Positions 1 through 7,974 of a DNA stretch of 64,000 bases are shown piece by piece. The position numbers were made by a program, and so were the translations under genes. The stretch lies in the NCBI RefSeq assembly GCF_030296775.1, contig NZ_AP027742.1:2232001-2296000 (forward strand), in the 5' to 3' direction. Position 1 is the stretch's first letter; each line of letters starts with the position of its first letter. The notes below the pieces were generated by a model. The model had not been told where the DNA came from, ran no database searches, and was given only the letters and a program-made list of their open reading frames with translations. This stretch comes from Claveliimonas bilis (GTDB lineage: Bacteria; Bacillota; Clostridia; Lachnospirales; Lachnospiraceae).

Positions 1-1
1 T

Positions 2-718
2 ATCGATCTCCGTTGTTTCTCTGCAGTAAATCTGGATCTCCCCAGAAAAGTTTCTTATAAACCCAGGAAAAAACGGCGGTCTGAACCAGAAATTCCCGGC
101 TATCGTATGGGGCGCACATATCTGGACTTTGAGCAGTACATAGCCGCTCATCCAGACTGTTCCATTGTGGAAATGGATGTGGTGGAAGGCGCCGGCGGCA
201 AAAGCTCTCCTGTCCTCCTTACTCTTTTCTTTCGCAGCTGTTCCTTTATGCTCCTTTTTCTCATGGAGAGCGACTGCAGAGCTTCTGTCAGGGATGTTTT
301 TGACTTCCTATATGCCTCCCTGGGACCTGCCCGGTATTCTAGGCTTTTTTCCGTGATCCTGACGGATAATGGTTCCTCTTTTAAAGATCCTTCCGTCTTT
401 GAACGAAATAATGGCCATGGTTCTCATACTCTCATTTTCTACTGTGACCCGATGGCTTCCTGGCAAAAGGGAAGGTTGGAAAAGAACCATGAATTTATCC
501 GCTATGTTCTTCCCAAGGGAAAAACTTTCTCCGGGTTGACACAGGCACAGGCCACGCTCATAGCTAATCATATCAATAGTACGGCAAGAGCCAGTCTAAA
601 CGGCTGCACCCCGTTTGAACTGGCTCTTCTCCTATTGGACAGAAAACTGCTGGAGCTCTGCCATATGGCATGGATCCCGGTTGATCAGGTCACACTGAAA
701 CCTACGCTTTTAAAGTAA
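2..718 (+). CDS. IS30-type transposase, C-terminal catalytic part (5' end outside window)
   Basis: The frame is open from the first bases of the window, so this is the 3' part of a longer gene; the internal ATG at 107 is not a convincing start. A basic stretch around bases 40-90 is followed by the DDE catalytic core: Asp in EMDVVEG, Asp in ILTDNGSSF and Glu in GRLEKNHEFIRY. The order and spacing match the IS30 family, which cuts and joins DNA during transposition. The catalytic half is intact and ends in a normal TAA. Whether the whole element is functional cannot be judged because its left end lies outside the window. No host gene is visibly interrupted on the right side. Confidence 0.8.
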   Translation: MDLRCFSAVNLDLPRKVSYKPRKKRRSEPEIPGYRMGRTYLDFEQYIAAHPDCSIVEMDVVEGAGGKSSPVLLTLFFRSCSFMLLFLMESDCRASVRDVFDFLYASLGPARYSRLFSVILTDNGSSFKDPSVFERNNGHGSHTLIFYCDPMASWQKGRLEKNHEFIRYVLPKGKTFSGLTQAQATLIANHINSTARASLNGCTPFELALLLLDRKLLELCHMAWIPVDQVTLKPTLLK

Positions 719-790
719 ATTTTTTCAACAACCTAAAATACAAAAAGCTCCGGGCCAATGACAGGATTTCATACAAACCATACAGAAAAA

Positions 791-977
791 CCGGTGGAAG
801 TTAGTTTTTCAAAAACACTTCCTGCGGTCTTTTTTGAATGTCATAAAATACACATCCAGCTGCTTTTCTCCTTTTCATTATAAAGAAAATGTCCCTTAAA
901 ATCTATGGAAATCCAGAAATAAGTTTTTCTAAAATCCTTTATTTATCGATAAGATCCGATGGTGGAAATTAGTTTTT
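791..977 (+). repeat. Repeated GGTGGAARTTAGTTTTT motif
   Basis: GGTGGAAGTTAGTTTTT begins near 791 and GGTGGAAATTAGTTTTT near 961, differing at one base. A degenerate copy, GAAATAAGTTTTTC, sits near 913. All are in the same orientation and downstream of the transposase. They could be internal repeats or the terminal repeat of the insertion sequence; without the left end this is not settled. Confidence 0.5.
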
Positions 978-1033
978 ATTATAGAAACCTTTTTACGGCT
1001 TCTTGCCAGACAGTTACCCGACCCAAAAGAAGT

Positions 1034-1057
1034 AAAAAAATACCGGGGATTCCCGGT
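1034..1057 (-). terminator. Intrinsic terminator of the methyltransferase gene
   Basis: Read on the minus strand, a 6-bp stem ACCGGG/CCCGGT with a 4-base loop is followed directly by A and a run of seven T. It begins 42 bases past the stop codon of the gene ending at 1099. Confidence 0.75.
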
Positions 1058-1098
1058 TATGGTATTCTGATATAAGACTGGCAGTGTATTTACCAATC

Positions 1099-1914
1099 TT
1101 ATTTTCGTCCTACCAGCATCCGGGAGTCTCCCAGCATCATCCATGCTGCGCGGCGGTGTGAACCGAAGGCTTCCTGTGCTGTATTGATGATCTGTACTTC
1201 CTGGTATCCCATTTTGCGCAGTTTCTCTACGAACTTCTCCATATCCCCGTACATCCGAGGCTTCATGTCGTCGTTAAGGGCAAACACACCGCCTTTTTTC
1301 AGCACCCGCAGACTTTCCAGCAGCAGGGCCTGCTTGTCCGCGCCGTTGATATTATGATAGACATAGTTGCTCACCACAGCGTCAAAACTCTCATCCGGGA
1401 AATCCAGTTTCCGTGCGTCGCCGCGAAGAAACCTGCAGCGGCCGGCTGTGCCCTCGCTCTGCGCATTTCTCTCACACATGGTCTGGCTGTAATCGTAAAC
1501 AGCCCCCCAGTAATCAATGCCGGTAACTTCCGTCTCCGGCCAGGATAGCGCTGCCCTGATGGAGAGCGCTCCCGATCCGCAGCCCACCTCCAAAAGCTTC
1601 CCTTTCCCGTCATAATCGAGATGGGATAAAAGAACCTCATGAACCTTTTCCATCATGCCGCCTCCGCCAAAGGCGTACTGTCGCCGGATCCAGGTGGTCC
1701 AGGCAAGCAGGATCAATACTGCTACTGCAGCGATCAACGCTAAAATTCCAATCACCCTTATGCCGGGAATAAAATGCGATACGACGCATAAAACTGCCAT
1801 AAGGACAACCAGCGCGCCCATCATATAAAAGACCGGCGCGGACATCCAGTTCCCATAATTTTCTCCATGTGTACCGAGTCTAATCGAATCCCGGTTTCTT
1901 CCATTCATCTTCAT
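1099..1914 (-). CDS. Membrane-anchored class I SAM-dependent methyltransferase
   Basis: A 271-residue protein. Two hydrophobic helices (about residues 27-48 and 54-72) come before a Rossmann-type methyltransferase domain. Motif I, LLEVGCGSGAL, is at about 107-117; an acidic strand end (TGIDYWG) and a post-motif SNYVYHNING follow. The fold transfers a methyl group from S-adenosylmethionine, but the substrate is not indicated. The membrane anchor suggests a lipid or envelope-associated target, which is inference. Two ATGs lie two codons apart behind AAAGGAT, so the start is uncertain by two residues. The gene lies 42 bases downstream of the acetyltransferase gene and may share its transcript. 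Confidence 0.8.
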   Translation of the reverse strand: MKMNGRNRDSIRLGTHGENYGNWMSAPVFYMMGALVVLMAVLCVVSHFIPGIRVIGILALIAAVAVLILLAWTTWIRRQYAFGGGGMMEKVHEVLLSHLDYDGKGKLLEVGCGSGALSIRAALSWPETEVTGIDYWGAVYDYSQTMCERNAQSEGTAGRCRFLRGDARKLDFPDESFDAVVSNYVYHNINGADKQALLLESLRVLKKGGVFALNDDMKPRMYGDMEKFVEKLRKMGYQEVQIINTAQEAFGSHRRAAWMMLGDSRMLVGRK

Positions 1915-1956
1915 ATCCTTTATCTTCCTATACTTCCTTTCTGCTCGAGACGATAT

Positions 1957-2577
1957 TCATAAATAAGCGTTTTCTGTCCGGATCCGTCCGGATCCGTCCG
2001 GAAACGGCTTTTCTGCCTTTTTTATAAATCCCCGTTTTTCATAAAATTTCCAGGTGGCCAGTGTATTGGTCAAAAGCCTCACTGTACTTGCCCTGTCAGC
2101 TTCCGCTCTGTCCATAAACTTTGACACCAGCACCGTACCCAGCCCTTTCCGATAGTCCTTTCCGGATGAAAGGGCTGCCAGTTCGAGATCGCAGCTATCA
2201 AAATATTTTTCCTCCCGCTCACGCAGCTGCAAAAGGAAATCATCCAGCTGCTTCTGAAAGGCTTCGGACAAGCGATACTGTCCCAGATAGAACTTCAAAA
2301 ACATCCGGCACCACGCTCCATAATGCTTTTTACATCGGTCAAAATCCGACTTTTTCGGATGAAATTTTTTATCATAAATGCCACAGATAAACCCCACAAC
2401 CTGGTGATCCGAAGTTTCCGCCACATAGGTGAAACTGCATTTTTCTATAAGGATCTGGACATAATCCCGCAAAAATCCTCTGTCATTTCCGTCAATGGGA
2501 CATGTAAAAAAGTCTTCATAAAAACATCGGCTGCAGTCTTTTACATCTTCCGCTCTATATGGCCGGATCGTAAACAT
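1957..2577 (-). CDS. GNAT family N-acetyltransferase
   Basis: A 206-residue protein with the GNAT layout: N-terminal MFTIRPYRAEDVKD, central strands ending in VGFICGIYD, and the acetyl-CoA motif YRKGLGTVLVSKFMDRAEAD (about residues 140-160), then LATWKFYEKRGFIK near the C-terminus. Such enzymes transfer acetyl from acetyl-CoA to an amine; the acceptor is unknown. The start is supported by GAGGAG seven bases upstream. A consensus promoter and an 8-2-8 palindrome lie directly upstream, so expression is probably repressor-controlled. The last codons fall in a 10-bp tandem repeat at 1981-2000. Confidence 0.85.
   Translation of the reverse strand: MFTIRPYRAEDVKDCSRCFYEDFFTCPIDGNDRGFLRDYVQILIEKCSFTYVAETSDHQVVGFICGIYDKKFHPKKSDFDRCKKHYGAWCRMFLKFYLGQYRLSEAFQKQLDDFLLQLREREEKYFDSCDLELAALSSGKDYRKGLGTVLVSKFMDRAEADRASTVRLLTNTLATWKFYEKRGFIKKAEKPFPDGSGRIRTENAYL
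1981..2000. repeat. Two tandem copies of GATCCGTCCG inside the acetyltransferase 3' end
   Basis: The 10-base unit GATCCGTCCG is repeated exactly twice and preceded by a partial copy (TCCG). Because 10 is not a multiple of three, gain or loss of a unit would change the C-terminal reading frame of the acetyltransferase. Confidence 0.8.
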
Positions 2578-2673
2578 AAAATTTCTCCTCTCTGCCGGCT
2601 GGTCAGGTTTATCGCCTTCCTTTTGTATAAATATCTTTGCCCTTCATTTAATCAGTTTGCATGTTTCTATTTA

Positions 2674-2691
2674 AGTTAGTTAAAACTAACT
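2674..2691. promoter_or_regulatory. Palindromic operator for the acetyltransferase gene
   Basis: AGTTAGTT-AA-AACTAACT is a perfect inverted repeat with 8-base arms. It lies just downstream of the -10 box of the minus-strand promoter at 2702-2730, where a bound repressor would block initiation. The AGTTAG half-site recurs at the MarR promoter (34567-34580). Confidence 0.6.
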
Positions 2692-2701
2692 ATTTGTTGT
2701 T

Positions 2702-2730
2702 ATAATAACCTATTTGAAAACAAATATCAA
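2702..2730 (-). promoter_or_regulatory. Sigma-A type promoter of the acetyltransferase gene
   Basis: On the minus strand TTGATA (2730-2725) is followed after exactly 17 bases by TATTAT (2707-2702). The start codon is about 125 bases downstream. Confidence 0.65.
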
Positions 2731-2800
2731 TATCTTTTTCTTGTATTGACAAAATTTTATGCCGAATATGTTATAGCATCGTTATATATGACTGTCAAAA

Positions 2801-3451
2801 CTATTCCTTTTCCAGTTCCCACTTTGACAACAATTTCCCCAGTTGTTTTGCAAGCATCCCAACCAAAAGAGCCGCTGCCACTGTTCCTTCTCTCACGCCC
2901 TGAAGCTGTCCTGTAAAGGAAAGCGACAAAATACAGGCAATTATAACCAGCGTTACGTCAAACCCTACTTTCATATATCCAAACTTTATTTGAGGAAACA
3001 CTTTGCAGATTGCCAGTACTACTCCCTCTCCTGCCAATACTATCACTCCCGCCTTAACTTCAAAACTGACTCCCACGGCCACCAACAGGATACCGACAAG
3101 ACAGACGAGCCACTGCTGCCAGTATGTATCACAGTGGATTCCCTGAACTGCCCACACACCGAAGTCCGTGAGATAGCCGAAGAAGAACGCCACCGGAAGC
3201 TGCATAAGCTGAATTGGGTGATAATTTTTCCTCAAGATCAGTATCTGCAGCAAAATAAATACACAATGCATTGTAATTGTAGCCGTCCCTACAGTCAGCG
3301 AAGTAAACAGACTGACCACATACGGTACGCTCGAAATCGGAGAGGTTCCCAGACTTGCTTTAATAGAAAATGCGACGCCAAATGCCATGATTGAAAGGCC
3401 CACCAGAAGGAGCAGATAGCGTTTTAAAATATAGACAGATAACTTATTCAA
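2801..3451 (-). CDS. YczE/YyaS/YitT-like integral membrane protein
   Basis: A 216-residue, strongly hydrophobic protein with about five or six membrane helices. Features such as GVAFSIKASLGTSPISSVPYV and the repeated short polar turns match the YczE/YitT-type family of Firmicutes. The family's function is not established (a transporter role is often assumed). The start is TTG, ten bases after AAAGGA; the nearby ATG is out of frame and hits a stop at once. A TG-extended -10 (TGTTATAAT) lies about 35-45 bases upstream. It stands alone, separated from the yedF cluster by a terminator. Confidence 0.7.
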   Translation of the reverse strand: MNKLSVYILKRYLLLLVGLSIMAFGVAFSIKASLGTSPISSVPYVVSLFTSLTVGTATITMHCVFILLQILILRKNYHPIQLMQLPVAFFFGYLTDFGVWAVQGIHCDTYWQQWLVCLVGILLVAVGVSFEVKAGVIVLAGEGVVLAICKVFPQIKFGYMKVGFDVTLVIIACILSLSFTGQLQGVREGTVAAALLVGMLAKQLGKLLSKWELEKE

Positions 3452-3544
3452 TATATTTCATTCCTTTCCCTTTTCCGTCATTTCCATTATAACACTATCA
3501 AAAAAAATGTGTATGCCTGATACAGAGAAGTACATCACGGCTCA

Positions 3545-3578
3545 AAAAGCCGGGGCAATAAAATTTACCCCGGCTTTT
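3545..3578 (-). terminator. Intrinsic terminator after yedF (probably bidirectional)
   Basis: An 11-bp stem AAAAGCCGGGG/CCCCGGCTTTT encloses a 12-base loop, with T-runs on both strands. It ends the minus-strand cluster that finishes with yedF at 3652. Confidence 0.85.
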
Positions 3579-3651
3579 GTCATTTTAAGTTTAATATGCT
3601 CTACTTTTTACTTGACAATTCAAATATCCTGTAACACCTCGTCTGCTTTCT

Positions 3652-4263
3652 TTATGGACGGATGATCCTTCCGGCTCCTGCCATTGTCTCGACAATGCTG
3701 TACATATTTGTCACAGTTCCGACAGCCAGCTTTTCTTTTAATCCGTAATAATCCAGACAGGTTCCGCATGTCATGATCTCCACGCCCTGTGCTTCCAGAC
3801 TCTTTAAGTCTTCCAGCGAATCCGACCCTTCACAGGTCAGGGTTGCTCCGCCATTGTAAAACAGCATGGTTTTAGGAAGTGTATCCAGCTGTGTGACAGC
3901 AAAAATAAATCCTTTGATCAAAACTTTTCCAAGGGCATCATTTCCCTCTCCCATGCGGTCAGAAGATACGACAACAACGGTATTTCCTCTGGCATCCGGG
4001 ATGCAGGCAGTTTCCTCTTCCTCTCCGGCAGCCTGTGATGGCGCTCCTTCCATTTCAATCACGATCCGGAACTCTTTTTCTCCCTTTTTCTCGGAAGTTA
4101 CTTTCCCTCCGCTGGATGCTGCCATTTTTGATACATTCTGTACGGCAATCTCATTATCTACAAGAACCTCTATTGTCTCCGGTCCTGTCAGCTCCTGCAT
4201 TGCCTTCTTTGTCTTAATCACCGGAATCGGGCAGTTATCTCCCATTGCATTTACTGTTATCAT
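3652..4263 (-). CDS. yedF: Sulfurtransferase-like selenium metabolism protein YedF
   Basis: A 203-residue, two-domain protein. The N-terminal TusA-like domain carries the CPxP motif in MGDNCPIPVIKTKKAM, whose cysteine carries persulfide in TusA relatives. The C-terminal DsrE-like domain (from about VVVVSSDRMGEG) ends with the cysteine pair MTCGTCLDYYG. The family is linked to selenium metabolism by gene association, but its exact reaction is not established. The ATG at 4263 is preferred because AAAGGTGG lies just upstream; the longer frame from 4320 would overlap the preceding gene. It is the last gene of the reductase cluster, 31 bases after the shorter reductase. No selenium biosynthesis gene (selA, selB, selD) is in the window. 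Confidence 0.88.
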   Translation of the reverse strand: MITVNAMGDNCPIPVIKTKKAMQELTGPETIEVLVDNEIAVQNVSKMAASSGGKVTSEKKGEKEFRIVIEMEGAPSQAAGEEEETACIPDARGNTVVVVSSDRMGEGNDALGKVLIKGFIFAVTQLDTLPKTMLFYNGGATLTCEGSDSLEDLKSLEAQGVEIMTCGTCLDYYGLKEKLAVGTVTNMYSIVETMAGAGRIIRP

Positions 4264-4294
4264 GTTTCTTCCACCTTTCTTTGTGTCTATATGA

Positions 4295-5446
4295 TTACAG
4301 CATTTCAATAAATGCTGCAATTCTCGTATTCAGCTGTCCAATATCTGCCTGTGAATAATCTGTTTCCACATTGAGATATGGAATCCCTTTTTCCTGGTTT
4401 ACGAATTTGCGGATGCTAAAAGCCTCCACATTATAAGTATGACACGCCTGCAGCGTCATTTCAACTACTCCATCCACTTTATATTCATCAATCAGACGTC
4501 CCAAAAGCTCCAGTCTGTTGGGATTAGGAGTCATAACGGAACATCCGATATTCAGATATCTTCTTGCCAGAGCATCATACACATCAGGATTCTCCTCATC
4601 TACCAGCTTGTCAATGGATTTGGCGCCGGTACAGTTTTCGTATGTAACAACGACTGCCCCATTGCTCTCAATTGCCTGGATCACCTTTTCTGTCGCTCCT
4701 CCAACAGGACAGCCGGTGAAAAGAATACGGGGCATCTTCTCCAGCATTTTTCCTTCCGCATATTCTTTTTGTATCTTTTCTACCAGGGCATCTACCTCTG
4801 CCGGAATTTCTCTCCGGTCAAATTTGAAGGTACTTCCATATAATACCTTAAAAAGGTCATGTCCGCAGATCGGAACCGGATCATGTTTCATAACTTCATA
4901 CAATTTTCTCAAAGAGCGCCGTCCGGCATTGTTCACTTTGATTGCTTCCCGGATATCATCCTCGGTGATCGTTACGTCAAATTTCTTTTCCAGATATTCT
5001 TTAAAGCGAATGATCTCGCTTTTCCAGAGCTTCAGCGCTTCCTCGCCCTGTGTATTTGGAAGTTCCATCAAAAACACATCTTTAAATTCAGACATATATT
5101 CATACATCTTTTTCTTTCCGTCGCAGGTTGTCTCCCCGACTACCACATCGGAAAAATAGAAAAACGGGCATTTGTCTGTCTTCGCAAATCCGTAACTGGA
5201 TTTGATCAGAGGACAGAGATTTTTGGGGAGATCCCTCTCTGCTTCCGGTATTGTCTCATCGGAAGTGGAACACAGTCCCACTGTGGCGGCTCCCATAGCC
5301 ATTGCAATCTCCTGGGGGAAATAAGTACAATATGCTCCCACAATAGGAACTCCCTGCTCTTTTAATTTTTTTACTCCGAGAAAAGAATTTTTCCTTTGCT
5401 CTGCAAATTCTTCAAATACCTCTGGCAATTCTTTGATCAGTTCCAT
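4295..5446 (-). CDS. Double-cubane-cluster-type anaerobic reductase (2-hydroxyacyl-CoA dehydratase family), short paralogue
   Basis: A 383-residue member of the HgdB/BcrB/FldC superfamily with the DCCP-like signature GETTCDGKKK at about residues 104-113. Cysteines at about 40, 59, 78, 93 and 108 in the N-terminal half, and 246, 272, 302 and 335 in the C-terminal half, are candidates for iron-sulfur ligands. Characterised relatives either dehydrate 2-hydroxyacyl-CoA or, in the double-cubane subfamily, reduce small molecules with very low-potential electrons. The physiological substrate is unknown. It starts three bases after the activase stop codon, so the two are almost certainly co-expressed. 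Compared with its paralogue at 6536 it has an extra cysteine in FTGCPVGG. Confidence 0.85.
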   Translation of the reverse strand: MELIKELPEVFEEFAEQRKNSFLGVKKLKEQGVPIVGAYCTYFPQEIAMAMGAATVGLCSTSDETIPEAERDLPKNLCPLIKSSYGFAKTDKCPFFYFSDVVVGETTCDGKKKMYEYMSEFKDVFLMELPNTQGEEALKLWKSEIIRFKEYLEKKFDVTITEDDIREAIKVNNAGRRSLRKLYEVMKHDPVPICGHDLFKVLYGSTFKFDRREIPAEVDALVEKIQKEYAEGKMLEKMPRILFTGCPVGGATEKVIQAIESNGAVVVTYENCTGAKSIDKLVDEENPDVYDALARRYLNIGCSVMTPNPNRLELLGRLIDEYKVDGVVEMTLQACHTYNVEAFSIRKFVNQEKGIPYLNVETDYSQADIGQLNTRIAAFIEML

Positions 5447-5448
5447 TT

Positions 5449-6225
5449 TTATCTCCTTTTATCTGTTTTTGTCTTTTCTTTTGCCAGCAGTGCCGCTCCC
5501 AAAGCGCCTGCATATCGTCCCTGTTCAGTAGGGCATACTTTCTGTCCGATTTTTTCTGACAGTATTTTTGTAAAATATTCACTGCTGCTAAGCCCACCTG
5601 TCAAAATAATATGATCCGGCAGGTTTTTCCTCATTGCAAGCTGAGCCACTTTAGCTGCAACAGAATCCACAACACCAGCCGCAATGTCCTCTCTCTTTCT
5701 GCCTTCCCCAATATAATTGATCACTTCTGATTCAGCAAAGACTGTACACAATGAGCTAATAGAAAGTGTATTTCCCGCAGCGGCCATATCAAAAAGTTCC
5801 TGAAGCGTAACTCCAAGACGGTTTGCCATGATTTCCAGGAATTTCCCGGTCCCTGCAGAACACTTATCATTCATAAGGAAATCCTGCACCATGCCATTTT
5901 CGATGAGGATCACTTTCGTGTCCTGTCCTCCCACATCGATGACTGCGCAGTGATCGCTTCCCAGCTCCCGGCCGCCTCTTGCATGGCAGGTAATCTCTGT
6001 AATAACATAATCTGCATAATCTACCGCAATTCTTCCATAGCCCGTAGCCACGACTTTTGCCTGGCCTTCCTCCATATTGATTCCGTCTTTCTTCAGATTT
6101 TCACGGATCGTCAACGCTGTTTCCTTACTGCTCCAGCCGGTAGGCATGGTAAATGCAAGTTCCTTTTCTCCTCTTACCACCACCTTGGCAGCTGTTGAAC
6201 CAATATCTATTCCTATATAATTCAT
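5449..6225 (-). CDS. Acyl-CoA dehydratase activase / reductase activator (HgdC, YjiL type)
   Basis: A 258-residue ASKHA-fold ATPase. The phosphate loop GIDIGSTAAK is at residues 5-14, the second phosphate motif VIDVGGQDTK at 95-104, and adenosine motif ILTGGLSSSEYF near 207-218. Cys122 in KCSAGTGKF and Cys160 in SSLCTVF correspond to the residues that hold one [4Fe-4S] cluster across the homodimer in HgdC. The protein couples ATP hydrolysis to one-electron transfer into a partner reductase. It lies between the two reductase paralogues and is the only activase in the window, so it probably serves both. Confidence 0.9.
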   Translation of the reverse strand: MNYIGIDIGSTAAKVVVRGEKELAFTMPTGWSSKETALTIRENLKKDGINMEEGQAKVVATGYGRIAVDYADYVITEITCHARGGRELGSDHCAVIDVGGQDTKVILIENGMVQDFLMNDKCSAGTGKFLEIMANRLGVTLQELFDMAAAGNTLSISSLCTVFAESEVINYIGEGRKREDIAAGVVDSVAAKVAQLAMRKNLPDHIILTGGLSSSEYFTKILSEKIGQKVCPTEQGRYAGALGAALLAKEKTKTDKRR

Positions 6226-6270
6226 GTACTATCCCTTCGTCTTTTGCTTCTTCACTATTCCGGTCTTTCA

Positions 6271-6531
6271 TCAGCAGTACCGGTCTCTGCCGGGGTTGAT
6301 ATCCTTTTCAACCACCACCATATCCAGAATTTCAATATCGTTTTCCTGAATACATTTCTCTATTTTCTCCCTATCTTCTTCCTGATAAATCAGGGAAATC
6401 CCGCAGCACTTGCTTGCACTTCTCGGAGTCGGGGCGATGACCGCCCTGATTCCAAGTGCCTTCAGCTCTCTGTGAAGCCGCATTCCATTATCATGATTGG
6501 GAAATAAAATGTAATGCTGTTTTTCTGACAT
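6271..6531 (-). CDS. DUF3343 domain protein
   Basis: An 86-residue protein with a ferredoxin-like look: strand YILFPNHDNGMRLHRELK, then PTPRSASKCCGISLIY, where paired cysteines (residues 42-43) follow a Ser/Lys-rich turn. This matches DUF3343, a small family commonly found beside YedF and cysteine-desulfurase-family genes. Its function is unknown; a sulfur or selenium carrier role is a guess from the neighbourhood and cysteine pair. It starts four bases after the long reductase paralogue and is followed by the activase 45 bases on. Confidence 0.8.
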   Translation of the reverse strand: MSEKQHYILFPNHDNGMRLHRELKALGIRAVIAPTPRSASKCCGISLIYQEEDREKIEKCIQENDIEILDMVVVEKDINPGRDRYC

Positions 6532-6535
6532 GGGC

Positions 6536-7810
6536 CTATGCCCCCAGCATTTCTATAAATGCACTGATTCTTGTACGAAGCTGCTGTGCATCACTGTCTA
6601 CATAGTCTGTTTCAATTCCAAGTACCGGAATTCCTGCTTCCTTCAGCGCTTTTTCCACCGTATATCCCTCTACGTCATAAAGGCTGCAGAATTTCAGATT
6701 TACATCAATAACTCCATCCACTTTATATTCTTTTGCCAGGCGGACAATATCATCAATTCTTGCGCTGTTTGGTGTAAAGCATGCACAGTTGATTCCCATA
6801 TATCTTTCTGCAATAGCGTCGATCTGTTCATCTACCGTCGTCTTTGTCTCATCTACAAGGCGTTCAAAATATCTTGTGCCGGTGCACATTTCTTCACAGA
6901 CAACTGCTCCTCCGCTTGTTTCTACCAGATTATGGATCTTCCAGTTTGGAATAGCCAGAGGTGTTCCTGTCAGCATAATTCTCTTTGTTCCTTCCGGAAA
7001 TACGCTCACACCCTCTGCTACTCTGTTTTCCAGTTCGTCGCACAGTTTATTTGTCATTTCTGTAAATCTTGTGGGATCATCATAGAATGCGATCTGTGAG
7101 ATCAGAAGTACATCTTTTCCACTGATGGGAAGCCTGTCATTTCTGCGAAAAGCGTACAGTCTTTCCAGGGCTTTCCTCTTCTGATTGATCATATGAATAC
7201 TGTCAGCAAGCTTTTCCGCTGTTATTTTATTTCCGGTAAAATCCTCTACTACTTTTTTAAATTCCCGGATTTCATCCGCCCAGGAACAGACATCCTTCTC
7301 TCTCTTCATCTGGGGCAGATCCATTACATGTACCGGAACATCCTCTGCCAGAATTTCCCATGCTTTTTTCTTTCCGTCGCATGTAGTTTCTCCCACATAC
7401 ATGTCAGCAATACGGAAAAACGGACAGGTACGGTCCAGTCTGGCACCTACTGATGCCTTGATCAAAGGACAGGTATTGGTAGGAAGAACCTTCTCTCCTC
7501 CCGGAACCCAGAACTGTGATCCGCCGCACAGTCCTGTAGCGATCGCATCTGCTGCAAATACAATTTCATCCGGCACATAGACACAGAATGTCCCGAATAC
7601 TTTCCCGCCTTTTTTCTGATGTTCGATCAGCTCTGCCGGACGGACCCCGTGTATTTCTGCAACGACAAAGTTAAAATAATCCATTGCCTCCGGCCTGTTT
7701 TCCTGGGAAAGATAAACATCGCCAAATGCCTGTGGCAAAACTTCGCACAACTGGTCGTGTGTGTCCACATCCATTCCCAAATCTTCCCACATCTTTCTGT
7801 AATCTGCCAT
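6536..7810 (-). CDS. Double-cubane-cluster-type anaerobic reductase, long paralogue
   Basis: A 424-residue protein of the same family as the gene at 4295 and sharing GETTCDGKKK (about residues 140-149). Cysteines at about 76, 95, 114, 129 and 144 align with the N-terminal set of the paralogue; C-terminal ones lie at about 305, 309, 342, 344 and 375. The paralogue's Cys in TGCP is Thr here (LTGTPLAI). The N-terminus has an extra ~40 residues. The start at 7810 is fixed by GAGGAGG ten bases upstream, while the ATG at 7843 lies before that site. It is the first of five tightly spaced genes. The substrate is not known; it could pair with the shorter protein or act as a homodimer. Confidence 0.85.
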   Translation of the reverse strand: MADYRKMWEDLGMDVDTHDQLCEVLPQAFGDVYLSQENRPEAMDYFNFVVAEIHGVRPAELIEHQKKGGKVFGTFCVYVPDEIVFAADAIATGLCGGSQFWVPGGEKVLPTNTCPLIKASVGARLDRTCPFFRIADMYVGETTCDGKKKAWEILAEDVPVHVMDLPQMKREKDVCSWADEIREFKKVVEDFTGNKITAEKLADSIHMINQKRKALERLYAFRRNDRLPISGKDVLLISQIAFYDDPTRFTEMTNKLCDELENRVAEGVSVFPEGTKRIMLTGTPLAIPNWKIHNLVETSGGAVVCEEMCTGTRYFERLVDETKTTVDEQIDAIAERYMGINCACFTPNSARIDDIVRLAKEYKVDGVIDVNLKFCSLYDVEGYTVEKALKEAGIPVLGIETDYVDSDAQQLRTRISAFIEMLGA

Positions 7811-7974
7811 AATAAAATAACCTCCTCTTTTTGTACTTTCCACAGTACTCCTTCTATTACGGTAACACTTTTAGAATTTCCAAACAATTATAAAGAGGCC
7901 GTTTTCTTATTGCTTTTTATAATAATTCTCTCATTTTATTGACTTTTTCTATAAGTCCTTTTCACTTTCTGCTG

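Larger units (their letters stand above)
719..1098. other. Non-coding region right of the transposase
   Basis: This 380-base gap holds no credible gene. It contains two near-identical GTGGAARTTAGTTTTT motifs (about 792-808 and 961-977), a weaker third copy near 913-925, and the methyltransferase terminator at 1034-1057. The element's right end probably lies somewhere before about 980. A short minus-strand ORF in the gap only overlaps the methyltransferase end in another frame. Confidence 0.5.

Noticed and set aside
2746-2773. TTGACA with a -10-like sequence on the plus strand
   Set aside because: No plus-strand gene follows; the only downstream genes run the other way.
4264-4320. N-terminal extension of YedF from the 4320 ATG
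   Set aside because: It would overlap the preceding gene, and the ribosome binding site lies before 4263; the extension is unlike the family.
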